Of a stretch of 64,000 bases of DNA, positions 24,824-32,028 are shown one piece after another. The DNA is taken from contig JACRLT010000005.1 of the NCBI GenBank assembly GCA_016235185.1, positions 1 to 64,000 on the forward strand. The letters are read 5' to 3'. Source of the stretch: Candidatus Omnitrophota bacterium (lineage in GTDB: Bacteria > Omnitrophota > Gorgyraeia > Velamenicoccales > Velamenicoccaceae). Each line of letters begins with the position of its first letter. Position 1 is the stretch's first letter. The position numbers were made by a program, and so were the translations under genes. The notes below the pieces were generated by a model. The model had not been told where the DNA came from, ran no database searches, and saw only the letters and a program-made list of their open reading frames with translations.

Positions 24824-26308
24824 CTAAAGTACTTTCTTCTTTCTGAAGAACTCGACAAAAGCATGGTCGAGCTCCTGTTTAATTTCCGCAGACAGCGTCT
24901 TCTGGTTTGCCAGATTTTGCAGCACCTGGGGACGCGTCTCCTCCAGATACTCCATTATGTCGCGGCAAAAAACATTAAGGCCTTCGGGGGAAAGGATCTC
25001 CAATATCTTCCTCTTGAAGGCGTATAGCTGGATGATCATGGCGATCTCCGGGACAGGATGGTGCGCATCTTGTATAAGTATCCGGGATAAGGCCTCACCC
25101 CGACGCAGTTTCTCCGCGATCTCCGTCGATAGCTTTGTCTTTACGCGCATAAGGCGCATCAGCTCTTTGTACTGGGCGTAATCTAGACGCAGCGTATCGG
25201 ATACTTCGCGCAAAGCCTCGCTCTGGACCTTGCTGCCTATCCTGGAGACTGATAATCCCAGATCGATGGCCGGTTTAAAGCCTTCATGGAAAAGAGACCC
25301 TGAAATATAGATCTGGCCGTCGGTCATGGAAACAAGGTTGCTTTGGATATAGCCGGTAATATCGCCCTGCAATGTCTCGGTGATCGGCAAGAAAGTCATA
25401 GAGCCTGAACCCATCTCGGCATTAAGGCGGCCGGCGCGCTCCATAAGCTGGGAGTGAAGATAAAAAATATCTCCGGGGTAGGCCTCGCGGCCGGGCGACC
25501 TCTCTAAAAGCAAAGAAAGCTCGCGGTATATCCAGGCATGTTTGGTCAGATCATCGAATACGACGAGCGCGTCTCGGCCGCTATACATGAAATACTCGGC
25601 CATGGCTGCCGCCACATATGGCGCCAGGTACTGCTCGCCCGCAGACGACGAGGCAGGGGCCGCGACAACAACCGTATAATCAAGCGCCCCCGCCTCTTCA
25701 AGCGTGTGGATGATCTTTAATAAAGAAGAGTGCGCTCCTCCGATCCAGCAATAGACGCATAAAACATTTTTATCTTTCTGGTTGATGATGGCGTCTATTG
25801 CCAGCGTGGTCTTACCTGTCTGGCGGTCTCCGATGACGAGCTCGCGTTGGCCTCGGCCTATGGGGATAACCGCATCCAGGATCTTTGTCCCTGTATGGAG
25901 CTGCTCGGAGATAGGTATGCGGTCCAGGATCCCCGGCGCCTTGCGAAAAACCAGGCCTTGGCCGTTATTTTTAATATTCGGGTTTTTGTCGTCGATCGGC
26001 TCGCCCACCGCATTGATAACGCGGCCGAGAAAATTTTCTCCTACGGGCACAGAAAAGACTTCGTTTCGTCCGGTAACAGTGGAGCCCAGCTTGATATCAC
26101 GCTCATCGCCCAAGATAAAAGCCATGACCTCTTTTTCGTTAAAATCAACGACAAGGCCTTTTCTGCCGAGGTCCTCAAACTCGATGAGCTGGCCATAAAT
26201 ACAAGATGGCAAGCCTTCGATCCTTGCGATGCCTCTTTTGAACTCTTTGACGACACCGACCTCTTTGATCTCAAACGGCTCGATCTTTAAAATGGTATCT
26301 TTCGTCAT
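24824..26308 (-). CDS. atpA: F-type ATP synthase alpha subunit
   Basis: 494 residues. P-loop GDRQTGKT (160-167); VVFDDLTKHAWIYRELSLLL Walker B region; the regulatory arginine is kept in LSVSRIGSKVQ. It has the normal domain order and length (about 500). It forms the alpha3beta3 head with AtpD. Between the b-delta fusion and gamma, as in standard operons. Confidence 0.96.
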   Translation of the reverse strand: MTKDTILKIEPFEIKEVGVVKEFKRGIARIEGLPSCIYGQLIEFEDLGRKGLVVDFNEKEVMAFILGDERDIKLGSTVTGRNEVFSVPVGENFLGRVINAVGEPIDDKNPNIKNNGQGLVFRKAPGILDRIPISEQLHTGTKILDAVIPIGRGQRELVIGDRQTGKTTLAIDAIINQKDKNVLCVYCWIGGAHSSLLKIIHTLEEAGALDYTVVVAAPASSSAGEQYLAPYVAAAMAEYFMYSGRDALVVFDDLTKHAWIYRELSLLLERSPGREAYPGDIFYLHSQLMERAGRLNAEMGSGSMTFLPITETLQGDITGYIQSNLVSMTDGQIYISGSLFHEGFKPAIDLGLSVSRIGSKVQSEALREVSDTLRLDYAQYKELMRLMRVKTKLSTEIAEKLRRGEALSRILIQDAHHPVPEIAMIIQLYAFKRKILEILSPEGLNVFCRDIMEYLEETRPQVLQNLANQKTLSAEIKQELDHAFVEFFRKKKVL

Positions 26309-26319
26309 TAATGTGCTTG

Positions 26320-27045
26320 TTATGCTTTTTTCAGGCGCAGCGCATTCAGCGCCCTGTTGAATTTGTTCTTCAGGCTTCCGTCAATAATGAGGCCGCCGAG
26401 TTTAACGACCATACCTCCGACGATAGAAACATCGACCTTCTCCTCAAGGCTGACAGGGATGCCTAACTTAGAAGATAAAACTGCTTTTAATACCTGTTGT
26501 TCCTGGGAAGTCATAGCCTGCGGGGTCAGGACTAGGGCGTGATCTGTTGCGACAGTCAGCTTTTCTTTGTCGACTTTCTTTAGTTCTTCTATGAACTCAT
26601 CGATGAGCTGTGTGTGCAAAGCCTTCTGGTCCGTTTGCGCAAGGGTAAACCGTATAAGCTCCTGGGCGAGCGTTAAGGCCTTTTCTTCGGAGCTGGCTAA
26701 AATTTCTGCCTCCAGCCTCTTGGCTTTATCCGTAGACTCATCCAGCATCTTTTTGGCCTCTGCCTGGGCCCGCGCGCTAGCCTCGAGGCCCAGCTTTTCC
26801 GCATTGCGCTTGGCGGTATCGACGATAAGCTTGGCTTCTTCTTTGGCCCGTGCGATCTCCGCGTCTACCTGCGTTTTGGCGCGCTCAAGCTCCTTATTCA
26901 AAATTTCTTCTTTTTCTAAACTATCCTGATGAAGGACCTGCAGCCTGTTCAGTGCGCTCTTGAGCTGGCTCCCGAACAAAAAACGCATGACAAGCAGGAT
27001 CACGACGAAGGTAACAACCTGCAGTAATATTAGAGATAGAATCAT
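26320..27045 (-). CDS. Fused ATP synthase b and delta subunits
   Basis: 241 residues. N-terminal TM (LSLILLQVVTFVVILLVMRF), a long Ala/Glu/Lys coiled coil typical of subunit b (about 30-150), then a C-terminal delta domain ending VDVSIVGGMVVKLGGLIIDG, SLKNKFNRAL, the diagnostic delta motif. The N-terminal helical domain of a normal delta subunit is reduced or missing. Fused peripheral stalk proteins are known in a few lineages (for example mycobacterial b-delta). Here it replaces separate atpF and atpH. Confidence 0.9.
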   Translation of the reverse strand: MILSLILLQVVTFVVILLVMRFLFGSQLKSALNRLQVLHQDSLEKEEILNKELERAKTQVDAEIARAKEEAKLIVDTAKRNAEKLGLEASARAQAEAKKMLDESTDKAKRLEAEILASSEEKALTLAQELIRFTLAQTDQKALHTQLIDEFIEELKKVDKEKLTVATDHALVLTPQAMTSQEQQVLKAVLSSKLGIPVSLEEKVDVSIVGGMVVKLGGLIIDGSLKNKFNRALNALRLKKA

Positions 27046-27050
27046 AATTT

Positions 27051-27197
27051 TTGATAAACTCGAATTTCGAAACTCGAATTTCGAAACAAATCTGAATTTT
27101 CAAATGCTCTAATCTTTGAAACGGATTTTATTTTGATCATTGTTTTTCCGACATTTTAAACATTGTTTCGTATTTCGATATTCGTATTTCGGATTTT
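27051..27197. repeat. Heptamer array, TCGAATT/TCGAAAC words
   Basis: TCGAATT TCGAAAC TCGAATT TCGAAAC, later TTTCGTA TTTCGAT ATTCGTA TTTCGGA. The two halves are near inverted repeats. Between atpE and the b-delta gene; same vocabulary as 15508-15635. Confidence 0.8.
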
Positions 27198-27200
27198 AAT

Positions 27201-27413
27201 CTATTTGAACAAGTTATAGACCATGACCAAGGCTATCACAGCGATACCCTCGGCAAATAAAAAAGCGAACATCAGCGCCACAAGTATCTTCGGCGCCGCA
27301 GCCGGATTGCGGCCGAGCGCCTTTATCGCCGCATATCCTACGGTAGCGATGATCAACGACGGCCCCATGGTGCTTATGAACATGATTATTGCTATCGTTA
27401 AATTTCTAACCAT
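27201..27413 (-). CDS. atpE: F-type ATP synthase c subunit (divergent)
   Basis: 70 residues, two TM helices joined by the polar loop ALGRNPAAAP (normally R-Q/N-P). The ion-binding carboxylate is Glu in helix 2 (FLFAEGIAVIALV). The glycine-repeat packing motif of helix 1 is weak: MGPSLIIATVGYAAIKAL replaces the usual G-x-G-x-G-x-G. There is no clear Gln or Ser ligand set for sodium, so protons are more likely, but this is uncertain. Confidence 0.88.
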   Translation of the reverse strand: MVRNLTIAIIMFISTMGPSLIIATVGYAAIKALGRNPAAAPKILVALMFAFLFAEGIAVIALVMVYNLFK

Positions 27414-27419
27414 TTCGTT

Positions 27420-27500
27420 TGGTCCGTTAGCCCGTTAGTCCGTTGAGTCCGTTGAGTCCGCTTAACGGGCAAAACGGGCCAAACTGGCATAACGGACACA
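27420..27500. repeat. Short-period array, GTCCGTTA words (period 8-9)
   Basis: GTCCGTTA GCCCGTTA GTCCGTTGA GTCCGTTGA, then ACGGGCAAA ACGGGCCAAA CTGGCATA ACGGAC. The second half is the approximate complement of the first, allowing a long stem. Between atpC and atpE. Confidence 0.75.
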
Positions 27501-27505
27501 ACTTT

Positions 27506-27775
27506 TTACTCCACCAATATGATTAACTCGTTATTCCTCATACGCGCTAGGCCTCGGGAGATAAAGATCGGTTTTATCTCATCTTCCTTTTTACCTGACT
27601 GCGGGCCTACGCGCCCGGCAATAGCTGTGAGCCGGATATAGCCTCTTGCCAATAGGACGAATATCGGCTCGTGGTCATCCATTATGGTTAATTCTCCGCC
27701 GCTAGCGGGCAGGTTAGCCTCGGACACCGCGCCCTGGAAAATAGTCTGCTGGGCATCAAGTATAGAGATCTTCAT
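27506..27775 (-). CDS. atpC: F-type ATP synthase epsilon subunit
   Basis: 89 residues covering the beta-sandwich domain only (MKISILDAQQTIFQGAVSEA, PASGGELTIMDDHEPIFVLL, ending NNELIILVE). The C-terminal helical hairpin that inhibits hydrolysis in many bacteria is absent, so epsilon inhibition is unlikely. It lies first among the ATPase genes, 9 bp after the REC-GGDEF stop, with no clear Shine-Dalgarno, suggesting coupling. Confidence 0.85.
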   Translation of the reverse strand: MKISILDAQQTIFQGAVSEANLPASGGELTIMDDHEPIFVLLARGYIRLTAIAGRVGPQSGKKEDEIKPIFISRGLARMRNNELIILVE

Positions 27776-27784
27776 GGAGGGGGT

Positions 27785-28663
27785 TTAAGCCAATACTACT
27801 TTATTCTTGCCGGTTGTTTTAGCCTGGTACAGGGCCTTATCTGCCCTATCCACCAAAACATCCCTTTCTGTGGCATCCGCCGGATAATCCGAGATGCCCA
27901 TGCTGATAGTAGCAGGCAGGCTCAAGCGTACGAGATTTAGGATCCTCTCTGCAGCCAAAGTCGCGCCTTTTTTGTCGGTCTCGATCAACAGGATAACGAA
28001 CTCTTCTCCGCCGTAGCGAAAGACCATATCAAGGCTGCGTATCGCGCGCACGAAAAGATTCGTCATGCCGCGCAATAATTCGTCGCCGGCCATGTGGCCG
28101 TTGGCATCATTGTACTTCTTAAAATTATCGACGTCTGCCATGATGAGTGACAAGTGCTGCGGATAGCGCCGCGCACGGGCGATTTCGCGGTCCAGGACTT
28201 CATAGAGGTGGCGATGGTTATAGACTCCGGTCAATCCGTCGAGAATAGAGAGGTCGTAATAGTATGATTTTTTGTTCGCCTCATCCATCAGAAAATACCG
28301 GTCTACGGCATGTTCTACAACGATGCGTATCTCACTTGGGTTAAAAGGTTTTGTGATATAACCAAAGGCGCCGTCTTCCATGACTTCGATCGCAGAATTA
28401 ATGAACAGATACGGGGTAATGACTATTACGCTGATCTTTGGGTCCAGGTTTTTTATGGCGCGCACCAGTTCGGAGCCGCTCATATCCGGCATGCGCAATT
28501 CGGTGATAACAACAGCGCAATTTATGTCGGAAAGCATCCGGATGCCCTCTTTAGCCGTTGCAACAACATTAACATTGTGGCCTGCGGCATAAAGGACTGA
28601 CCCAATTGTTTCCGCTGCTTCCTTCTCATCCTCAATGACCAAAATATCGGCGTTTCTTTTCAT
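27785..28663 (-). CDS. Response regulator with GGDEF domain (diguanylate cyclase)
   Basis: 292 residues from ATG 28663 (AGAGG upstream; a GTG at 28669 is the alternative). Receiver 1-120: acidic pocket VIEDEKE and Lys in YITKPF are present, but the phospho-acceptor Asp is Glu55 (VVITELRMPDMSG). The GGDEF domain has active-site GGEEF with an upstream RxxD inhibitory site (RSLDMVFRYGGEEF), so c-di-GMP synthesis and feedback are expected. It heads the ATPase/secretion run; the Glu may mimic phosphorylation. Confidence 0.93.
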   Translation of the reverse strand: MKRNADILVIEDEKEAAETIGSVLYAAGHNVNVVATAKEGIRMLSDINCAVVITELRMPDMSGSELVRAIKNLDPKISVIVITPYLFINSAIEVMEDGAFGYITKPFNPSEIRIVVEHAVDRYFLMDEANKKSYYYDLSILDGLTGVYNHRHLYEVLDREIARARRYPQHLSLIMADVDNFKKYNDANGHMAGDELLRGMTNLFVRAIRSLDMVFRYGGEEFVILLIETDKKGATLAAERILNLVRLSLPATISMGISDYPADATERDVLVDRADKALYQAKTTGKNKVVLA

Positions 28664-28725
28664 GTACACCTCTTGCGTAATTATCTTAGTAAAGTACAGA
28701 CTAATTTAACGTAACTTATTAATAT

Positions 28726-28754
28726 ATATTATATATAGAACCGAGGAGAGTCAA
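28726..28754 (-). promoter_or_regulatory. Promoter of the REC-GGDEF/ATPase/secretion run
   Basis: TTGACT (28754-28749), a 17-nt spacer and TAATAT (28731-28726), about 60 nt before ATG 28663. Co-directional, closely spaced genes follow for about 20 kb; other internal promoters are possible. Confidence 0.65.
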
Positions 28755-28766
28755 CTGTTTTCATTG

Positions 28767-28829
28767 TCCCGCCAAGCTATTTTTAACCAATGGCGGGATC
28801 CCGCCAACAATCCAAGTAGCAAGGCGGGA
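28767..28829. mobile_element. Twin-hairpin element, copy at 28.8 kb
   Basis: TCCCGCC-N-GGCGGGATCCCGCC-N-GGCGGGA: two stems sharing a palindromic GGATCC-type junction, 63 bp, no ORF. Its right flank AAAAGCTT is the same as in the tRNA-Glu insertion at 31052. Confidence 0.7.
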
Positions 28830-28847
28830 AAAAGCTTGTATCCTAAC

Positions 28848-28878
28848 AAAAAAGAGCCTTTTAACAAACAAGGCTCTT
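28848..28878 (-). terminator. Rho-independent terminator upstream of the long run
   Basis: AAGAGCCTT, 9-nt loop, AAGGCTCTT, followed by T6 on the minus strand. It would stop transcription arriving from the tRNA-Glu side. Confidence 0.75.
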
Positions 28879-29128
28879 ATAAAATTTAACGTCCCCAACC
28901 GGATTTACTTTGAAACAAATACTGGAAGAAATCGAGAATATCTTCAAACTACGGGAATTTGTGCCTCAATATACGCCAATTCCCGCCCTAAAACCCGCTT
29001 AAATATCCCGTTACATAACAATCGATGAGCCGACTCCAAGTCAACTGAGCCAACTCAACAATCTATTGTTTTTTGCCATTCAAACCGTCTTTAAAAGTTA
29101 TTTTGAACATTAAGGTCGTGACAAAATG

Positions 29129-29455
29129 TCACGATGTCTTCTCTTCGGAAATTATTTCCCAGTATCCGCCCTTATCCGGCCCAACACGGCGGATACAGCC
29201 GGAGGCCTGCAACTTGACCATTTGTTTCTCAATAGCGCGAGGCGTTAAACCCAATTTCTCAGCTATAACAGGGATGGTGATGTTCTTGTCTTGCCGTATC
29301 AGTCTTGCCGTATCAGCTCGACAATCTTCACCGAACTTTTCACCGAACCCAGGCCCAAAGATTCCTGGGTCTTCTTTGGCCGCTTGAATTCGATAAAAAA
29401 GAACTCGTCGCTTGTGATCGTCGGGAAGGGTAGGCCTGCGGCCTCCAAATATTAT
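29129..29455 (-). pseudogene. Remnant of AlbA_2/RecG-like ATP-binding protein (C-terminus)
   Basis: The minus strand encodes the final strand of the ATPase-like domain (FFFIEFKRPKK) and a winged helix ending in RRVGPDKGGYWEIIS, closely like the proteins at 46946 and 50593. A 14-bp tandem duplication (GATACGGCAAGACT) shifts the frame between the two parts, and the rest of the gene upstream is gone. Confidence 0.75.
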
Positions 29456-29468
29456 TTCAAAAACTTTT

Positions 29469-30281
29469 TCACCTTCCCGGGTAAATAGTTTTGCTTTGAA
29501 ACAACCTTTGTCCCGGTTTGGTGTTCGATATCTTTTCTGGTCCTTCGGCTACTGCTCCTCCGTCTTTGGCATCCTTTTGAAGGGCCGGCATACCTAAAGA
29601 ATCGCGGTCTTCTGTAATGCGTGTCGTGGCGGCCTCCCCGAGCATGGTGATGATGAGCTCAAGATCCGTCATGTGGTCGCGAAGGTTTTCTCTTTTCAGG
29701 CCTTTGTGTTTTTTGTAATCATCAACTTTTAAATCAAAGGCGCCCTGCATGATCTCATTGGTCAGGATGGCGTAATCTTTGTCAGTCTCAGCCCCGCGGC
29801 CATCCCATTCATCCGTCAACTTCTGCCGGACCGCAACCCCTCGCAGGCGTTTCTCAATCCAGGCTTTGGGATAACCCTTTTTCTCGTAAAGTGCTTTGGT
29901 TCTTTGCATTCCCAGTTCAGGATTTTCAATTTCATCCAGACGTTCCTTGCCTATGCGTGCCAGCCAGCGCTTGAACGGTTCAGCCTTGGGGGAGGGAATA
30001 GACTGGATAATTCGAAGAATGCCTTCGATATTGGCACAGTCTGTTTCGCGCAACTTGCCATCTGGAGCTGTTAATTTCAACTGTCGACAATTTGTCGACA
30101 GTTCAATACCAGCCTCATCTTTCTCCCGGATTTTCATTTTATACCAATAGTCGCGTGGATTTTCGCTTTCAGAGAGAATGGCAACCACGTCAATAACCGA
30201 AAACCACCATTCGTGATCAACTAAGGCCCGACGAACCTGTTTGCCTTTGAAAACAGCTGTCTTTATAATTTCTTGCGACAT
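29469..30281 (-). CDS. Bro-N domain (BRO/antirepressor family) protein
   Basis: 270 residues from ATG 30281, preceded by AGGAGG. Residues 1-110 form the Bro-N domain (IIKTAVFKGKQVRRALVDHE, WWFSVIDVVAIL, GKLRETDCANIEGILRIIQS). Typical downstream blocks follow: AEPFKRWLARIGKERLDEIE, then LKRENLRDHMTDLELI. The family occurs in phages and mobile elements as antirepressor-like DNA-binding proteins. The last 12 residues diverge from the usual ending, perhaps through sequence change at the 3' end. An upstream open frame into the twin-hairpin repeats is rejected. Confidence 0.88.
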   Translation of the reverse strand: MSQEIIKTAVFKGKQVRRALVDHEWWFSVIDVVAILSESENPRDYWYKMKIREKDEAGIELSTNCRQLKLTAPDGKLRETDCANIEGILRIIQSIPSPKAEPFKRWLARIGKERLDEIENPELGMQRTKALYEKKGYPKAWIEKRLRGVAVRQKLTDEWDGRGAETDKDYAILTNEIMQGAFDLKVDDYKKHKGLKRENLRDHMTDLELIITMLGEAATTRITEDRDSLGMPALQKDAKDGGAVAEGPEKISNTKPGQRLFQSKTIYPGR

Positions 30282-30497
30282 ATCAATCCTCCTCAATAAT
30301 TTCGTCTCATTTTTATAAACGCCTCGACATCTCTTGACGACGCGAAGAAATCGTATTAGTTCGTATTTTATACCCTTAACGGTTTTTGTGCCATCCTTAT
30401 CTGTAACGAACAGAGAAGCAAATAGAGGTGTAAGCTTGGGGTGTTTATTGAAGAATTGAATAGCGTGGCGGGAAAAAGCTCGTTTTTTGTTAAAGAA
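30282..30497. other. Upstream region of the Bro-N gene with a truncated twin-hairpin end
   Basis: AT-rich sequence carrying a right-end fragment GTGGCGGGAAAAAGCT at about 30465-30480, matching the right end and flank of the twin-hairpin copies. No gene seen. Confidence 0.45.
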
Positions 30498-30517
30498 TGG
30501 CGTCCCCAACCGGATTT

Positions 30518-30578
30518 TCCCGCCAGGCAACTTTGAGCCAGGCGGGATCCCACCCGGCATTTTAAACTTGAGGTGGGA
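30518..30578. mobile_element. Twin-hairpin element in T-loop copy 1
   Basis: TCCCGCC...GGCGGGATCCCACC...GGTGGGA, 61 bp. The insertion falls within the T-loop of the tRNA-Glu 3' copy. Confidence 0.75.
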
Positions 30579-30630
30579 GAACCGGTGCTGCAAATCCGGT
30601 CGCATAAATTTGGCGTCCCCAACCGGATTT

Positions 30631-30691
30631 TCCCGCCAGGCAACTTTGAGCCAGGCGGGATCCCACCCGGCATTTTAAACTTGAGGTGGGA
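30631..30691. mobile_element. Twin-hairpin element in T-loop copy 2
   Basis: Identical to 30518-30578, 113 bp further on; copied as part of the tandem unit. Confidence 0.75.
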
Positions 30692-30723
30692 GAACCGGTG
30701 CTGCAAATCCGGTCGCATAAATT

Positions 30724-30801
30724 TGGCGTCCCCAACCGGATTTGAACCGGTGTCACAAGCTTGAAAAGCTTATGTCCTAGACCAGACTAGACGATGGGGA
30801 C
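30724..30801 (-). tRNA. tRNA-Glu (UUC), CCA encoded
   Basis: GTCCCCA acceptor arm pairs with TGGGGAC; anticodon stem TAAGC/GCTTG with loop TTTTCAA gives anticodon TTC; T-arm ACCGG-TTCAAAT-CCGGT; G discriminator and CCA at 30726-30724. The D-arm is somewhat unusual. Its 5' end overlaps the 3' end of the GIY-YIG gene, and two interrupted 3' copies lie just downstream. Confidence 0.88.
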
Positions 30802-31034
30802 TCTATCAACCGCTTAAACTTACTATTACCCCTGTAACTTTTTATCTGAAATTCACGCTTGCGGGCTTCAGTCTTCGTAAAATATTCTTCTTTATGAATA
30901 ACTTTAAAAGGCCCCTTGTTCTTAGTAGACCTGACGCTATTTTGATTATGCCTTCTGACTCTTTTCTCTAACTCTTTACAGCTGCCCATATAATGTTTCC
31001 CAAGGTTATTCTCTAACACATACACATAGTACAT
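30777..31034 (-). CDS. Small GIY-YIG nuclease-domain protein nested in tRNA-Glu sequences
   Basis: 85 residues. MYYVYVLENNLGKHYMGSCK gives the YVY...YxG core (GIY-YIG motif as YVY and HYMGS), followed by the R of LEKRVRRHN, and E in TEARKREFQIKSY. This resembles the small UPF0213/YhbQ-type single-domain family. The last codons overlap tRNA-Glu, and the start codon lies 6 bp from a broken tRNA-Glu copy. An endonuclease role in moving this unit is possible but inferred. The Shine-Dalgarno is weak. Confidence 0.8.
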   Translation of the reverse strand: MYYVYVLENNLGKHYMGSCKELEKRVRRHNQNSVRSTKNKGPFKVIHKEEYFTKTEARKREFQIKSYRGNSKFKRLIESPSSSLV

Positions 31035-31051
31035 CTTATGTCACAAGCTTG

Positions 31052-31116
31052 TCCCGCTCCGCTACATCTTTTTGCACAGCGGGATCCCGCCCGCAATCTA
31101 AAATAGCCTGGCGGGA
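31052..31116. mobile_element. Twin-hairpin element in tRNA-Glu anticodon loop
   Basis: TCCCGC...GCGGGATCCCGCC...GGCGGGA, 65 bp, flanked by CTTG and AAAAGCTT. Confidence 0.75.
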
Positions 31117-31142
31117 AAAAGCTTATGTCCTAGACCAGACTA

Positions 31143-31203
31143 TCCCGCTCACAGTCTCTCGGTTTCTGCGGGACCCCGCCAGAACATTTTCTGCAAGGCG
31201 GGG
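31143..31203. mobile_element. Twin-hairpin element near tRNA-Glu D-arm
   Basis: TCCCGC...GCGGGACCCCGCC...GGCGGGG, about 61 bp; loops differ in sequence from the other copies, so it is not a recent duplicate. Confidence 0.7.
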
Positions 31204-31223
31204 GTCGATGGGGACACTTAAAA

Positions 31224-31272
31224 AGTTATCCGGTTTGCCAGTTCACCGGTCAGCCAGTTGAATAACCGATGA
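31224..31272. repeat. Short-period array, CCGGTTT/GCCAGTT words (period 8)
   Basis: GTTATCCG GTTTGCCA GTTCACCG GTCAGCCA GTTGAATA ACCG: an 8-bp register of the same vocabulary as 20670-20745. Confidence 0.65.
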
Positions 31273-31584
31273 ACAAAGTTATGAATGGCACAAAATTTTA
31301 CCTACGAATATAGCACTTGTCAAGTAATTTAGGACAAGCAGCGCAACGTCTCTGTTCACAAACTCTGGGGTCGTCAACGAGATCACCCTAGCCCCTGCTC
31401 CAGAGCGTCATACACTGGTCGCAACGCAACGTCCCTGTTCGCAAACTGGAATTTTTTTCTTTGTTACTTTGTTGCTTTCGGTATTTTTCTCCGCTCAGGT
31501 TGGTTTCTTTACGCCAAAGGTCTTTCGCAGTTCGGTGGCTGAAGAACCCCGCAGCTTTAAAGTAGATAGTGGACAACTTCAGCC

Positions 31585-31630
31585 ATTCCGAGATTGCCCT
31601 GTACCGGTTACCGGTACAGGGCCTCGGAAT
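31585..31630. repeat. Long hairpin with 11-bp perfect core
   Basis: CCCTGTACCGG-TTA-CCGGTACAGGG core (31597-31621) extended by ATTCCGAG/CTCGGAAT outer arms around a 3-nt bulge. Confidence 0.75.
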
Positions 31631-31796
31631 TCCCTCACTACTCAAGCAAAATTGTGGCCTTCAGCCGAAGGCTGATCCGCCTACGGCGGAAAAACCAACA
31701 TTCGCTCTGAAAAACACCGTAAAGCAACTTATTAGCATATGAGCAATGCAATGTCCCTGTGGAGCAAACAATAATTTTTTGGCAAAAGTCTGCGAG

Positions 31797-31816
31797 CCTG
31801 CCTGCCGGCAGGCAGG
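31797..31816. repeat. Perfect 20-bp palindrome
   Basis: CCTGCCTGCC followed directly by its complement GGCAGGCAGG, with no loop. Confidence 0.8.
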
Positions 31817-31856
31817 GGATTGCATTTTGGCTGTAGCGACACGCCCTTGTGCTCAA

Positions 31857-31922
31857 GGTCCGACCTCGACAATCGGGGCCGAGGTCGGACCTCGGTTTAA
31901 TTAAGGACCTCGGTTTAATTAA
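31857..31922. repeat. 12-bp stem hairpin followed by an 18-bp tandem duplication
   Basis: GGTCCGACCTCG/CGAGGTCGGACC stem (31857-31868, 31880-31891); GGACCTCGGTTTAATTAA occurs twice in tandem (31887-31904, 31905-31922). Confidence 0.8.
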
Positions 31923-31992
31923 ATGCAAACCGAAGCAGACGGCAAAAAACTTCGTCGGCAAACAGGTATATTGCAGTGCAAAGTTTAATTTC

Positions 31993-32021
31993 TTGACGCG
32001 GTTAATTTTTTACGTTATGTT
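31993..32021 (+). promoter_or_regulatory. Promoter of the FIST-domain gene, leaderless transcript likely
   Basis: TTGACG (31993-31998), 17-nt spacer, TATGTT (32016-32021). The expected start at about 32028 coincides with ATG 32029. Confidence 0.55.
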
Positions 32022-32028
32022 TAAAGGA

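Larger units (their letters stand above)
28670..29128. other. Gene-free stretch: promoter, twin-hairpin element, terminator, tRNA-Glu fragment
   Basis: Contains the promoter of the long minus-strand run, a twin-hairpin element (28767-28829), a tRNA-Glu-like word AAAAGCTTGTATCCTA, a terminator (28848-28878) and a 16-bp copy of the tRNA-Glu 3' end (28891-28906). After it a short plus-strand open stretch (about 28909-29001; LKQILEEIENIFKLREFVPQ) looks like the end of a lost gene. Confidence 0.5.
30498..30723. repeat. Two identical 113-bp tandem repeats of tRNA-Glu 3' part carrying an element
   Basis: Units 30498-30610 and 30611-30723 are identical. Each begins with the tRNA-Glu 3' end (TGGCGTCCCCAACCGGATT), is interrupted by a twin-hairpin element, resumes with AACCGGTG and then diverges. 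The intact tRNA begins at the third repetition. Confidence 0.92.
31040..31215 (-). pseudogene. tRNA-Glu copy broken by two twin-hairpin elements
   Basis: Plus-strand order: GTCACAAGCTTG (31040-31051), element, AAAAGCTTATGTCCTAGACC and AGACTA (31117-31142), element, TCGATGGGGAC (31205-31215). Joined, the pieces reproduce the tRNA-Glu 5' two-thirds. The first insertion splits the anticodon loop; the second lies at the D-arm base. The T-arm and 3' acceptor are missing. Confidence 0.85.
31273..31992. other. Gene-free stretch dense in palindromes and short repeats
   Basis: No supportable gene. Three related words (GCAACGTCTCTGTTC at 31344, GCAACGTCCCTGTTC at 31427, GCAATGTCCCTGTGG at 31748) recur. 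Hairpins: 31585-31630, two stem-triloops TCAGCC-GAA-GGCTGA and TCCGCC-TAC-GGCGGA near 31665-31690, 31797-31816 and 31857-31891. Confidence 0.6.

Noticed and set aside
30368-30764. Several overlapping ORFs across the tandem 113-bp repeats
   Set aside because: They are translations of tRNA-derived and twin-hairpin repeats on both strands, with no coding features.
31388-31645. Minus-strand ORF of 85 codons
   Set aside because: It runs through palindromes and repeated words, has no family resemblance and no ribosome-binding site.
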